A stretch of DNA of 64,000 bases. Source: Lepas anatifera (taxonomy: Eukaryota > Arthropoda > Thecostraca > Lepadidae). The DNA lies in contig JAOTON010002234.1 in assembly GCA_034440635.1 (NCBI GenBank), forward strand, positions 969,001-1,033,000, read 5' to 3'. The notes under the pieces are model-generated. The model worked only from the letters and a program-made list of their open reading frames with translations. It was not told the origin of the DNA and did not search any database. A program made the translations under genes and the position numbers. How positions within the stretch are numbered: the stretch's first letter is position 1; the number at the start of each line of letters is the position of its first letter. Below, one piece after another: positions 1 through 10,545 of the stretch.

Positions 1-96
1 GAATCAAGTCATTACCTAAGTGATTTCATGAGATTATAATTCAGTATTAAAGTCAAAGTTATGATCTGAAAGCAACAAAACTATACATGCTGGCCC

Positions 97-310
97 TTAA
101 CCCTAGCCCCGGTGACCAGCATGAATCACCTATGAACCCCCCTGGTGGGAGGGTGTTAAAAATGACACCCTCGATCTCGGAAACAAAGAAAGAAGCGGAA
201 AAAGCGATCGAAAGGTCACCGGAAATGCAATCGGCGTTACTCCTGGAATTTTTGCGTAAGGTCAATACTGTGGTCACCAGAGGGGAAAAATTCATATACG
301 TCAAAATGTA
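97..310 (+). mobile_element. Terminal fragment of a TTAA-type element (T1-like)
   Basis: The sequence starts TTAACCCTAGCCCCGGTG, close to the T1 terminus seen at 60818 (read on the minus strand) and 47288. About 50 bases in there is a palindromic GGGTGTTAAAAATGACACCC segment that occupies the position of the T1 subterminal palindrome. No matching opposite end is found nearby, so this is a truncated copy. A short frame crossing it is unlikely to be a gene. Confidence 0.45.
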
Positions 311-1194
311 TTAAATGCAGTGCTCTATAAAACCTTGCTTATCTCCGTACGCAAAATAGCCGGAACCACTTTCTCAACGCTATTTGACAGAGCCCGACCA
401 GCTCTTTCACTAAGGCAACATCCATTTTCATATCAGGTCAAAGGCTAGGGCGCAACAGGACACTGAATATTGGAGAAGTTATCACGTAGCTTCAAGTTAT
501 AATAGGAAGAACGCTCGCTTTCAACGTGATATGTCGGACCTAAAAGCCAATGTTGGATAGTGATCAGTCATTTATACGCACTACGCAGTCATGAATACGT
601 ATCGATAGTGCCCACTGAGCTTAGGTTAAGTCTGTTTGGAGGTCAATCGAGGTCAAAGATGATACGCTGTCCGTACACAAGGGCAATCAAATGGGCGCCG
701 AAAGCTGTGGGACGGGGTACCTACGCATCCCCCTGTTGGCCAACCAGGGGGACATCTCCCAAAATTTTCGGTTCATCGTCAATAATGCTGTCAGGTACCA
801 AATATGCTCACAATTCCCCTGCCCCGGCCAGCACCAGCCCGGGTCCGTTCCCCTGTAAAAATTCCGTGGCAGCACCCCTGGGCATTAAAATTTTCGCCCA
901 TTACTTCTATACCAAGCAAGATACAACCATGATTGATTCACCATTGTTGTTCTCTCATCAATAATGGTTTTATTTTGTGTCCATCCATGTGAAAAATTGT
1001 TAGGCCTTATCTTGGAGACAAATAAAAGGGTTTGCAGCACCTTAAAAAAGAGCCTCAGGAACAGTTCTGATGTTTCATTTAACTAGAGAAAAACATTTTT
1101 CATGTACATACATGCGTCATGAAATACTTGTCATTCTTCACCTTGAGGCGCCACAAATCAGATAAATTCCTGTAACATTTCAAATAAGGGGATG
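311..1194. other. No recognisable feature
   Basis: Unique-looking sequence with no protein family, RNA gene or repeat that I recognise. The frame at 560-964 is low complexity in composition and has no motif that I can name. Confidence 0.5.
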
Positions 1195-1378
1195 AGGTGG
1201 CTTAGTGGATAGCACCCTTGTCTTCTAAGCCACCGGTCCCGGGTTCAAGTCCCGGCGGAGCCTCTGAATAAGTCGATCTGATCCCCAAAATCCCTTCCAA
1301 CAGGGTGAGAGTTGGCGACGCCGTATGACCCTGGCAGTTGGTGCGTCGTTAAACCCCAACAATTATTATTATCAAATA
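1195..1378 (+). mobile_element. tRNA-Arg-derived SINE (SINE-A), near complete
   Basis: The 5' part reads as a tRNA: GTGGCTTAGTGGATAGCA matches the RNA polymerase III A box and D arm, CTTCTAA fits an anticodon loop with UCU (Arg), and GGTTCAAGTCC is a good B box. A body of about 110 bp follows, containing GTTGGCGACGCCGT and CGTCGTTAAACCCC, and the copy ends in an ATT-rich tail. The same body occurs at 8926-9085 and, on the other strand, at 23255-23340. A tRNA head, a shared non-tRNA body and a simple A/T tail are the standard structure of a SINE, which is moved by a LINE in trans. A genuine tRNA gene is unlikely because of the attached body. Confidence 0.8.
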
Positions 1379-3569
1379 AATAATTCAAACATTATTCGTT
1401 GGCAACATTTCCTCAGAAGTACAGTGGAAAATATCAACCATTGCTAAGATGAGGCCCAATTTTTGCTCCATTGTTGAACATGGTTCTACTCAAAGCAATA
1501 GCAATGCTGTCTATTGGGAACAACCTTATTTTCTTTGCATGACATCATTCCCATGATAACTATTTCCAAAGCTCTTAATTGATGCATTTTAGCATTAATA
1601 ATCAGGACTGAAAAGTTTCCAGAATAGTTGCTGATGACCCATTTGGACCAGGATTGGGTACTGAGAAGAACAGTTTGCATTTCAGCAACCTGTTCTTTTG
1701 TGGTGGACACAATCTGTGATATTTCTACTGTACCTCTGTGGCAGTGCTTCCATAGTTCATCCATGCTAGAGAAAACAAAATGAGTCAACTTTCTTGTGAC
1801 AAAAAATACAAGATATTATCAGAAACTTGGATGCATATAATCAATCAGTTAAAAAACATACACACACACCCTGATCACCCAGTGTGCATCCATCTGTGCA
1901 AAAGACACAGCTTATTCTATGTTTGGCAGACTTGGATTGGACCATTGTCCTTGCAGTGGAGTCTTCTGGCAAATTGGAAATGGTTTTTCACATCTTTGTG
2001 CTGTGCAGGAATGCACATTTATATCCCTTATGGGGTACCAATGCAAAGTGATGGATCTAGGATTTTAGTAGGGGCAGCCCTCTGAGATTGCATCCTGTCA
2101 ACCAAAAGGGCACACTTTACCCAAAAGGGTGGCTATCGTCATCAATCAGTGGGAGAAAACTGTAATTGGTGTGACTTAAAAATGGCAACAGTGCCATAAA
2201 TGGGAATGCTTGACCCATAGATGGGAACACCCATTCCCAATTATGGGAATGCTTGAGACCATTTTCCAGAACAAAATTTTGGGCCATGAAACAAACTTTT
2301 TGTCTTTCTACCTGGCTTATTTCTGTTCTTCAAATTTTAGAGGGCATTTATCTTTCAAACAGAAACAGGAAATCATACTTTATACCCTGCTTCAAATATT
2401 GAAGCTCAACATGTTTATTATGATCATTCACATGTCTTGGTGCATCTGTGTAAATAAAACACTAGTCATATACAAAATCAATTAATAGATATCTAGGAAA
2501 ACAACAAAAAGTTTTTAAATATTTGATTTATATTGCCACTTGAGATAATAATATATACAGACCAAGACATATGGCCATACAGAACATGATGCGAGCCAAC
2601 CTAGCATAACAAAACCTGTTTTCAGCACCTTTAATGCCATTTTACACAACTTCTAAACTTCAAAGCTCCATCTGTAGCCCCATCATTTGTATTCTAGTGG
2701 TGGGGGCAGTAGCAAGGTATTTTCTGCCTCGCAGATCTGGTTTAATCAGTTTTGGGGTATCCTTTTCTTCAGGCCGCCCTGAATCCTTTCAAACTTACGG
2801 GGTCCTGAGCTCGAGTTCAGGGATCCCTTGGACCTGTCACTGCTGTGGCACCCCAAATGGAAGCTCATGTTAATTTCTGTGCCTACTAAGAGCATCCTAA
2901 AAAATTTTCCTATTTCTCATTTCAGGGACTTTAAAATCGTTAAATAACAGGCCTACTTGGTCACCCAGTTATATGTCCAGCTATAAGGCAAGAACATGGT
3001 GGTATCAAAAATAGTATACTTGTAATGGATAGTCTCATAATTAGGCACTACAAAAATCGTTCAGAATATCCACGCCCTTGGGAATGTGTGACTATAGAAC
3101 AATGTTTACGATGACATTTCAGTGTGATTGTGGTTGGAAAGAGTTTAAACATGCACCACTGGTATTCAAGTTTTTTCCTTCTGAGACTTTTCGCGGTAAA
3201 GCAAAACAAGGAAACATCATTGCAAGTAGACTCCAAAACCCACCTAGATTGCACGGACCGTCTATGATAAACGCACATCTTGATTTAACCCCTTGGATTT
3301 AACAAATTGAACACCAGTCGTCAAAAACGGCGCCCACCAACAAGAATACAAAAATATTAGCGGCAGCCCACGCCGCGCTCGTTCTGACGGCCGCACACAC
3401 CGAAAATGTACCAGGGCGACCACCTGCGACCAGGCAACCACGCAAGTCGGCGGTTTCGGCCGACTCGGTCTCCCATTGGTCGCCTATTGAAAAAAATGAA
3501 AATCACCGACTTGGTACCGACTCGTGACGGATTCTAGTACATTCTAGTTTGAACTTAAAAAATAATACA
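1379..3569. other. No recognisable gene; local short repeats
   Basis: A/T-rich sequence. Around 2200-2260 the motif ATGGGAATGCTTGA is repeated. Around 3410-3530 there are GTCGGC/GCCGAC-rich palindromic bits that may be the far end of the repeat beginning at 3570. No protein family is recognisable in any frame. Confidence 0.45.
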
Positions 3570-4059
3570 TAGATACGGTATAAGGAGATGGCATCAGCTA
3601 AGGTACCAGGTAATTTCAGTCGCTTTTCATAAAATTGGAACCAAAAATTGTAATAAGAAGAAACATAACTAGCAAAGACTAGCAGCAACTAAGGGCGGTG
3701 ATGATGCCAGATTTAATCGGCCAAAGATGCCCCGTTGTAGCCAAGCTGTCTTTCAGAAACGCCAAACAAGCCGGGAAACGAAGGCTAACTTGGCTCTTTG
3801 TTGAAGTAGATTCTGCCCATTCTTGGCTAAAGGAACTGGCAGACTTCATCCAATAGATTTTTATGGGCACTGGGTGTATTACGATGACGCGTGGAGACAG
3901 TGGAGAGGGTAAGCATATTTAGAAGCAGGAGCGAATGGTGGAAGCTAAAATCATGGGAAAACAGATGGAATCAGAGTTTGAGACGGTTGCTGGGTCGCCA
4001 ACTAAAAGATGATAGGGTCGCCGACGGCGTAGGTAGATCGGCAAGTTTTTAGAACCCTG
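3570..4059 (-). mobile_element. hAT-like repeat K, copy 1
   Basis: About 490 bp that match, in inverted orientation, 62834-63315 with few differences. On the minus strand it begins CAGGGTTCTAAAAACTTG, which resembles hAT transposon termini (CAG-rich, TTCT core), followed by a GCCGTCGGCG palindrome. A frame of about 60 codons on the minus strand is kept in both copies, but I cannot assign it to a transposase domain. The end at 4059 directly abuts a truncated T1 element, so the two are fused or nested. The family assignment rests on the terminus only. Confidence 0.5.
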
Positions 4060-4565
4060 CAGATGACCTCTCAGTGGTCACAGGTCAAAACCTGCAATAT
4101 GGAGTAAGAAAGGAAACATGGACTAGGATGCTACAATTTGCAGAATAGGAAGGCATTCTGGGCTGTATTTACACAAATAAAACCATTTTTTGTCCAATCC
4201 CCGTTTTCCCCGTGCATTTCTCATGGAGAGGTCATGATCCGTACCTGACCCTAGCTCATCGATATGCAAATCCCGGAATACATTTGTTTTAGTACTCGGT
4301 GGGCCCATTATGTGATATGTGTTTCAATTGGATAAATCTACCCTCTTTTTTCTTATGCTTTCTTAAAATTTTTAGAGAGTGAAATCACTTGACCTGCACT
4401 GGTGACTTGACCTGAGATGACAAAACCTTAAAATTTGGGAAAAGTTGTAGAATTGATCAAGGCCAAAGAAAAACCATACGGCGGCGCAAAGTGCAGCCAT
4501 TTTTTGGTGCCACCGGAAAAACCCGAGAGCGGTGTTCAAACACCTCCCACCGAGGCGAGGGTTAG
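4060..4565 (+). mobile_element. TTAA element T1, right half only
   Basis: Collinear with 60333-60818 of the complete T1 copy, including the shared text GTACTCGGTGGGCCCATTAT and the CACTGGTGAC / TGACCTGAGATGA block, and the subterminal palindrome CGGTGTTCAAACACC. It ends GAGGCGAGGGTTAG, with the TTAA decayed to TTAG. The left half is missing where repeat K abuts, so K insertion or a deletion removed it. Confidence 0.7.
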
Positions 4566-4794
4566 GACGATTTAACGACATCAGTTTATCATTCTTCTCA
4601 CTCTGTTATGTATGTGTGGGAACTACTGTCGTGAGTATATAATGGTGCAGCATGAAGTTACATCTGGTGGTGCCTAGCAAAAACAGCTTTAGAAACAAAT
4701 GATAACAGCAGCTTCGTAGTCGGAATCATTACGGCACAGACATAATTTCTCTTCTGTGCGTGCAGAGCATATAGACATAATATCTCTATTCCAA

Positions 4795-4870
4795 ACTGAC
4801 TGTATGTTAACGAGCCCTCGTTAATTCCACCCCCAGTACGACCAGTACGACACCAGGCATACCAGTAACA
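4795..4870 (+). repeat. Dispersed repeat R5, copy 1
   Basis: GTATGTTAACGAGC is followed by CTCGTTAATTCCACCC, together forming a small palindrome (TAACGAG/CTCGTTA). The same block recurs at 23668-23755. Both are followed by loosely similar CCAG and GGCACGCC text. Nature unknown; it could be the end of a longer, diverged element. Confidence 0.45.
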
Positions 4871-5560
4871 CTCGAGGCACGCCTTTGACAGAGCCTCAGT
4901 GATTTATACACAGTGTGGCGGGAGCCCACGCACAATGCCACCTTGTACCGGATCGGAACGACGCCCTCCTCGGCTCTGGCTGCTAATGCAACTGCCTTGT
5001 CAATGCAAAAAATGGAGCTGCGGGTAACTAGTGGGCAGGACTAACTCACCATCTAAAGCATCAACTAACTCACTCCTGCCCGGTATCGCCCTCCGACTGC
5101 CCACGCAAGTCACGGACAGTGTCACGGTGGACCGCGATTGTCTGTTGAATGTTTGTTTATGATTTTGTCTATGTCTGAAAATGTCTCATTAAGATCAAAC
5201 TGAGCTTGGCAATCGATCTCATAGCAAGAATGGACGACCTTTAAAATTGTCTGCAAGCCAAATCCTTGTGGGCAAAGTATTCATTCCTAGCTATCTGTAC
5301 AACCTTTCAGAGCTAGTGCTGGGGCAGACTAATGACTTTTATTAGCTAGATTAGCATTTGACGGAAATGTTTCGACAAGGTATGTCTATCGAAAATGTTA
5401 TTATTGTTGGGACTGTCGTCCGCGGCATGCGCGCTAGTTTGACGAAAGCTTTTCGGCCAGTTAGTTCCCAAGCCTTTGTCAGACGTTCATTAGTCCTTAC
5501 AAGCACCTGATATGTGAAGCTGGTGGCTGGTCATCACTTTTTCCACCTTTCCTTTAAGAA
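4871..5560. other. No recognisable feature
   Basis: No protein family, RNA gene or repeated block that I can recognise in this stretch. Confidence 0.45.
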
Positions 5561-5561
5561 A

Positions 5562-5640
5562 TTTCCGGAGTTTGTAGGATTTGGACTCGGGTCTCCTGTT
5601 TAGGATTTTACTGCTCTAACCATTACACTTCCCTGGAGGA
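5562..5640 (-). tRNA. tRNA-like sequence (pseudo-tRNA or SINE head)
   Basis: Read on the minus strand, GTGTAATGGTTAGAGCA is a good tRNA D-arm/A-box sequence, and GAGTCCAAATCC about 30 bases on is a degenerate B box. Acceptor-stem pairing is not convincing and the B box has lost its GGTTCGA core, so this is best read as a decayed tRNA or the head of an old SINE rather than a functional gene. Confidence 0.4.
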
Positions 5641-7794
5641 TAACCTATTCGGCATTGTTAGTGTCTTTTAGTTGTATCGCTACCCCAGATTTTTCCGTGG
5701 CAGTCTTGTCTTGTCTCGTAAACGGAAGAATCAAAGGCCAAAACGGGGACCGACAAGTTAGCTCCAGGCAGCCTCCGCACCTCCTAGAACTTGAAGAACT
5801 TGAAGAAGAGCCACTCTGGAATTAGCACAAGTGACCAACTGGCACTTAACCTGAAAAGCCCGGTCGCTATCATGTGATTGAGTGACCCAGTCACGCTGAA
5901 TGCCCCTCTCTTGCATTCTCCCCCTTTCAAGGCCGTCATCCTCCCGTCACTTCCTCAGCTGCGCATCCTTAACAATACCAAGATGTCATTGACCCCCAAG
6001 ACTGATTAAGTCACATGTCGTAGCTGGGGAGCCATATTGGGCTTATGTCTGTACTAGGACTGCTGGTGGTGTCTCCACCCAGTGTCATATGTGCCCAGTA
6101 CTTCTTTCATCTTCCTGACTTCTCAATGCAGCTCGGTGTCAATATATTTTTTTAATTCATGTCTAAGTCATTTCAGGTCAGGTCACTCGGCAAGTTCAAG
6201 CAGCCTAACCTCCAAAACTATTTCAAGCAGCAGTGAGCAACAGGTTTACCATATTGACCTAAAATTCACATAACACAATTATAGCTTGGAAACCATTCCT
6301 CTCAGGCTATCTACCACCGTTCCCATTTTCTATCTCTCATAGGAATAGATGGGGCTGCGAAACCCCACACTTGGGAGAAGCACACTGGGAGGGATTAAGT
6401 TCCCTTGGTGCACGGTTGTGCCCGGGTGCACTCATACGGCGCCTGTTAGAGCTTGTGTCATACCTACATTCAGGAATGGGTGCATGAAACACTAAACCAC
6501 AGCTGATGGCCCAATTGTGCCATTCAGACACCATGCCAAGGCCAGCAGAGTTCCGGTGAATCACTGCGACGACAACGCTCTGTGCACATGATGAGTGTGC
6601 GCCAGCTCCATTGTGTTGTGGGCTAGCCGGCGCGCCTCCATAAAACGCAGCGTGCCTCCATAAAGCGTAGCGCTCTGCTGAGTACCTACACCTTGACAAA
6701 CAAATTGTTTGCAACGCTGAAAAGCTGAAGGTCAACACGCTGGTCTAAGGGCGGGTACTTTAGGAGAGTGAGATATGGGACGAGCGCGGACAGATTTACT
6801 GGAAGTTGTGCCTCGAGACAGTGTTGAATGCGAGATGGGGACGGTGCTATCACGAAGCGGTCACGAGCTGGCTGACGCAAAACAAACGCTGCCGTGTTCG
6901 GTTGTTGTTAAAGTCACAACACGCTTTTTGAATTTATTTTGTTAAGGTCCGAAAGGGGTTTTGTTTTTGAGATCTCACGGGGGCTACCATTTCTCCCTGC
7001 AGTGTGTTTTAGTGCTGACTCCTCTCCAGTGCCGGTGTTAGTACGAATTTTGCACAAACAGGTAACTGCATTGCTTTATCTAACCTAGGTATAAGATTAT
7101 GCGATTAGTTGATTGTATATAACCCTCAGGGACGGGTGGTGTCAAGAGACCCTGAAAACCCGTTTGGATGTCATATAAAGTTCAGGAATAAGCGCTCCCA
7201 ATGGCGTGTACGCACGGCTACTCCCCACTAGCAACGCACTCACGTGCAAAGGTCACGTATACCGTGAAAACACCAGCAGATTCGAGCCAATCAGAGTGCA
7301 GCTGCACTCTGGCCTGTCGGCGACCTTTCTTCCCCGAGGCGAGGCCTTGCAGCGGTCGCGCACGTGTCACCTTTGACCCGTGCCGCTGCTGACTGAGGCG
7401 TGTCGTGCTTGCATTGGGATACAACGGTGACCAAATTTGCCTATGTGGTCACTCTGTCTACGCCCTAAACAGGCCTTTACCGGATTTGATACTGCTGCAT
7501 TTGTGCAATATATTTCGGCGAGGACTTGGAAAACTAAAAAAGCGCGATCTATTTCACATGTATCTGCATTTCAAGGACATGGAGCTGCCGGATTTCACCC
7601 GCCTCGCACCCCTCCAGTGTTGACCAAAGAATAACATCAATAAACAGGCGGAAGCCTAGCTCGTGGATGAAACTTAAAAGGCTTACATCACTGAGTTCCT
7701 TCTACCAATGGCTGCCACTGGAAAACTGGAGCATCAGGTATCGCATATTGCAGTGTAGGTACACTTGTTATTTTCCACAGAATTAGCGCTTTGG
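5641..7794. other. No recognisable gene
   Basis: Mixed-composition sequence. Short ATG frames occur on both strands (for example 6337-6738 minus and 7405-7623 plus), but none shows a domain, signal peptide or convincing splice context. No repeat match elsewhere in the window was noticed. Confidence 0.45.
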
Positions 7795-7960
7795 GGCGTC
7801 GACAGCAGTCACGACTTTCCACCCAATGCCGGAAACAGAACAGTGTTAGACTAGGTGCGGCCCCAGGCAGTCTGTGCCCATGGTATGTCACTACCACGCG
7901 CCATAAATGTCACCGCCCGTCGGAATCCAGCCGAGAAAGCTGGAGGAGCGCAGGAGTCTG
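7795..7960 (+). repeat. Dispersed repeat R1, copy 1
   Basis: Aligned with 26400-26570 in the same orientation: ACTTTCCACC, CAGTGTTAGACTA, GCGCCATAAATGTCACCGCC and GGAATCCAG occur in the same order and spacing in both. About 165 bp are shared, with moderate divergence. The element class is not recognisable. Overlapping short frames on both strands follow the repeat and are not taken as genes. Confidence 0.6.
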
Positions 7961-8118
7961 GATGGGCGGTACATCTGGCCCGTGAATGTGGCAATCGCTG
8001 GATAGTTCCGCACGTGTGGTCGCTGACAATATATCGACATGATCTCCTGAGCCCAGCCTTGGAGGAATTCGTAGTCCGAAGAAGATTATTTTGTTCTAAA
8101 TGATCACTGGTGTAGCCA

Positions 8119-8637
8119 TTACCCGGCGTCCTAACCAAGACGCAACGCGTCGCAAGGCGTCGCACGCCGTCGATCTGCCGCAACGACCGGGATTTTCGGT
8201 CAGGACACAAAACGCACTGACGCAACGCTTTGCACGGCGTTGCAACGCGTCGCAGCAAAAGTTGAACAATGTCCAACTTTTGACGCCGACGGTCTGCTTC
8301 AGAAGCCGATATCCGTATTATTTGCTGTTGTTTTTAGTCATCAAATGTAATGCATGTTTTAGAATAATAATTATAATAGGAATTAATACTGAAAAATTTA
8401 TGGAAACTGGACATGATTACCCTTTTCTCTTAAACCGTTCTTTTAATAGTTCTTAATGCCAGCCAAGTTTTCATTGTTGGTAAACAATAGTTCGTCGCAA
8501 CTTGAGCTACCAGATTGCTACCAAAGCTGAACCTTTCCTCTGTTGGTTAAACCTCAAAACTTACTGCTCTGCAACTGACGCCGACGGTCGCCGACGGTTG
8601 GAACCGTCGGCGACCGTTTGGTTAGGACACCGGGTAA
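8119..8637. mobile_element. Small DNA transposon T7 with TTACCCGG termini
   Basis: The left end reads TTACCCGGCGTCCTAACCAA and the right end, read inward on the minus strand, TTACCCGGTGTCCTAACCAA: an inverted terminal repeat of about 20 bp with one mismatch. The subterminal regions are full of GACGC/GCGTC repeats on the left and carry a 13-bp-arm hairpin on the right (8587-8614). Length is 519 bp. No target duplication is evident outside the ends, so the superfamily is open. It has no credible transposase frame and is presumably non-autonomous. Confidence 0.65.
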
Positions 8638-8925
8638 GAGTGGACAGCACCATAATGTTCTGGGGTAGGTAGCTTTTCTTGACATCAGAAAATGCGTGGA
8701 TTGCAAGCTTCTAAATTTCTAGGAAAGCAAGTTCAACATTTGCAGCATTTGCACCAAGAAGCAACAGCCGATTATTCACAGGATTAGGAAGTTCCACCGT
8801 TTATTGCTATTGAACAACTTGGTCTAAACTTTGAACTATGTCCAGCGCTGAAATGATTGAGTTAGTAAACTTTAACTTATAATGTGGAATCATGTTCTAA
8901 ACCTTTTTCACAGAGGATGCGGGGC
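8638..8925. other. No recognisable feature
   Basis: A/T-rich spacer between T7 and a SINE copy; nothing recognised. Confidence 0.45.
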
Positions 8926-9085
8926 TCAGAGGTGGACCGCCTGCCTTCTGATCGACAGGTTCATGTTCCGGCGGAGCCCCTGAATAAGCTGATCTAATCC
9001 TCCAAATCCCTCCCAACAGAGTGACAGTTGTAGCGCCGTAAACACTGGCAGTTGGAGCGTCATTAATGCCCACAAATTAGTATTA
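8926..9085 (+). mobile_element. SINE-A, diverged copy
   Basis: Collinear with 1195-1378: a degenerate tRNA head (GATGCGGGGCTCAGAGGTGG), then GGCGGAGCCCCTGAATAAGC, CAACAGAGTGACAGTTG and CTGGCAGTTGGAGCGTC, ending in an ATT-rich tail. The B box has mutated, so transcription from it is doubtful. Confidence 0.7.
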
Positions 9086-9298
9086 TCAAACCTTGTTTGA
9101 AGATATCAAGAAAGCAGGCTATGTCGTCGTCGAAAAACCGAATCAGGAAACATTCTGAGCGGTAAAATATCAACTAAGATAGGAGTGTATAGTTACTTTC
9201 AAGGGTGTGCGAGAAGCGCCCCTAAAAAAACAAAAACAGCAGAAAAAAGCACCTCTAAACATCAGAAAGCACACTAAAGCTTTTCAGTCACGTCTGGG

Positions 9299-9680
9299 CA
9301 GTGGCGAATCTGGCCGGTCGGTTTGGGAGGGCCAAACTGAAGTCGAAAAGCAAAAAAACGTCACGCAGTGAAAACTTGCGCTACAATATGCCTTTCTGGT
9401 AGAATTTTGGTAGCTTGAGACGAAAAAAACGTAACGGGGTGAACAAAATGGGCTCAAGATACTTTTTTCCAGTCTAAGATCCAATATTTACACTAAAATT
9501 AACTGATTCTGTTTGAAGTTGAGAGTTGAAGCACCGCAATCTTGCTCAAAATCTACAAAGGAGTCTGGGAAAAAGGAGGTCGATCACTTTGGGGGGGGCA
9601 AAAACATAGTTTTTCCCCGAACTTTTCCATTTGGGGGAGGCGGCCAAATGCCTTTCCCCCTCCCCCTGGATCCACCACTG
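9299..9680. mobile_element. hAT-type MITE with 8-bp target duplication
   Basis: The left terminus CAGTGGCGAATCTGG and the right terminus, inverted, CAGTGGTGGATCCAGGG are inverted repeats. They are flanked by CGTCTGGG at 9291-9298 and CGTCTGTG at 9681-9688, an 8-bp duplication with one difference. Eight-bp duplications and CAG-type ends are typical of hAT elements. The 382-bp length rules out an autonomous copy. Its right end lies 17 bp from the T2 element at 9698. Confidence 0.75.
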
Positions 9681-9697
9681 CGTCTGTGTCCGAATCA

Positions 9698-10545
9698 TTA
9701 ACACGCGCATTGACGGGGGTCTGAGCCACCTTCGCATTGACGGGGGCGGGTACCCGCCCCCCTAAGATCTCGAGAACCACGGTAGGTAGCGAAAAACGGT
9801 AAACGGCGTTGGGCTGCCCATCCACTTCTCCATCGAAAACATTTGAACCATTTTTTGTCAGGTCACATTTAAGGTCACGCGAGGTCAAAACATGCCCGTC
9901 ATAGGGATAACATGTAAAATTCAGTTTTTCGGGCATTACATCTGAACAAGTAAAGATAGAGCAAAACGACTTAAACTATAAGAATCCTCTTAGCAAGCCG
10001 AATCGAATGATAGATAATTTGACCTTGCTAGGTCAAATCAAGAATTTGACCTGACCTGAGGTCAGGTCAGGGTCAAATTATATAAAATGCATATCATTAA
10101 AACTGCAAAGCCCAGGCGAGTCTAATGCAGCTAAAATAAATGCTCTATCACCATCCGTTACTGAGTTATTCCGTAAAAACCATTTTTCCCATGTATTTCC
10201 AATGGAGAGGTCATGCCTCGTACCTGACCTTAGGTCATCGATATCAAAAATACCGGAACATATGTTAGAGAACTCGGTGGGGCCATTATGTGATATGAGT
10301 TTCAATCGGATAAGTTCACCCTGCTCCGACTTATGCTATCCTAAACTTTTTTTTGAGGTCGGGTCACTTGACCTGTACTGGTGACCTGACCTGAGATGAC
10401 CTAACCTTAAAATTTTCAGAGAAGTTGTAAAAATGATGAGGGAAAAGGTATACCAAGTACGGCGGCGCTACGCGCCCCCGTTTTTCTGCTATCTCCGAAA
10501 AACCCGAGGGGGGCGGGTACCCGCCCCCGTCAATGCGCGTGTTAA
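9698..10545 (+). mobile_element. TTAA element T2, complete (848 bp)
   Basis: Both ends are TTAACACGCGCATTGACGGGGG in inverted orientation, each flanked by TTAA, the target duplication used by piggyBac-like and some other DNA transposons. Just inside each end lies the palindrome GGGCGGGTACCCGCCC, and the left end has a second partial copy of the terminal motif. The interior carries many AGGTCA half-sites, including an 11-bp-arm palindrome of them at 10047-10069. A second copy in the opposite orientation is at 52015-52850. No transposase frame is present, so it is non-autonomous. Confidence 0.8.

Noticed and set aside
1199..1262. Functional tRNA-Arg gene
   Set aside because: The tRNA-like head continues into a body shared with two other loci, so it is a SINE.
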